Positions 5,983 through 6,018 of a DNA stretch of 6,018 nucleotides are shown here, in pieces (position 1 is the stretch's first letter; each line of letters begins with the position of its first letter). The translations under genes were made by a program, and so were the position numbers. This DNA comes from Bacteroidota bacterium (GTDB lineage: Bacteria > Bacteroidota > Rhodothermia > Rhodothermales > UBA10348). The stretch spans positions 1 through 6,018 of the forward strand of contig SMXK01000190.1 in the NCBI GenBank assembly GCA_004356265.1, read 5' to 3'. The notes beneath the pieces were generated by a model. It was not told the DNA's origin and did not search any database. It was given only the letters and a program-made list of their open reading frames with translations.

Positions 5983-6018
5983 ATGTCCACTGATACCCAA
6001 ATACGTGAAGTCTTTCAT
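5983..6018 (+). CDS. Start of an unidentified gene (3' partial, 12 codons)
   Basis: ATG 5983 begins an open frame reading MSTDTQIREVFH that runs off the right edge. Twelve residues are too few to assign a family, and I do not recognise it. Support for a real gene is contextual: a near-consensus promoter whose predicted start coincides with the ATG, and an operator-like inverted repeat ending 3 bp before it. There is no Shine-Dalgarno sequence, consistent with leaderless translation. It is not the expected continuation of the phosphatase stub, and it does not resemble the start of MurB, the gene that follows ptpA in Pseudomonas, as far as I recall that sequence. Confidence 0.5.
   Translation, partial: MSTDTQIREVFH

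Overview
The window looks like chromosomal DNA from a gammaproteobacterium or close relative, at roughly 50% GC by eye. The order msbA-lpxK-kdsB is the lipid A export / lipid A kinase / KDO activation block of Gram-negative bacteria, and the residues match gammaproteobacterial versions of these enzymes. I cannot name a species.

Layout. Positions 1-263 hold the 3' end of msbA (ABC lipid A flippase). After 23 bp comes lpxK (287-1333), which overlaps kdsB (1330-2073) by 4 bp. There is no ycaR/Trm112-like gene between lpxK and kdsB, unlike in E. coli and Pseudomonas. An M19 'membrane dipeptidase' family gene (2095-3108) follows 21 bp later behind a clear ribosome binding site and is probably co-transcribed. 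Several of its metal and substrate positions differ from the classical enzyme. Facing it, 26 bp away, is a large gene on the minus strand (5627-3135) for a lipoprotein S9 serine peptidase of the DPP IV / prolyl oligopeptidase type. Its catalytic triad is intact, but it lacks a recognisable Glu-Glu N-terminus-binding motif.

The last ~390 bp (5628-6018) contain no complete gene, turn AT-rich and hold most of the unusual signals. At 5802 a short reading frame reproduces the start of a low-molecular-weight protein tyrosine phosphatase, up to and including the catalytic Cys, then diverges and stops. In Pseudomonas and relatives this phosphatase gene (ptpA) directly follows kdsB, so the stub may be a relic of an ancestral kdsB-ptpA order broken by gain of the two peptidase genes and by a second event near 5850. 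The stub's start codon lies in a 12-bp direct repeat. The window ends with a 48-bp imperfect inverted repeat (5932-5979) that encloses a near-consensus promoter (TTGACA, 18 bp, TATTAT). Its predicted transcription start falls on or within 2 bases of an ATG at 5983, which opens a frame running off the edge. This looks like an operator-controlled, leaderless gene at the start of a new unit, but only 12 codons are visible and its function cannot be assigned.

Functionally, the left third serves outer-membrane lipopolysaccharide synthesis: LpxK makes lipid IVA, KdsB makes CMP-KDO, and MsbA flips core-lipid A. The middle encodes two peptidase-family proteins that could act on oligopeptides (S9, cell envelope) and on dipeptides or related amides (M19, cytoplasm). 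That link is inference from families and adjacency.
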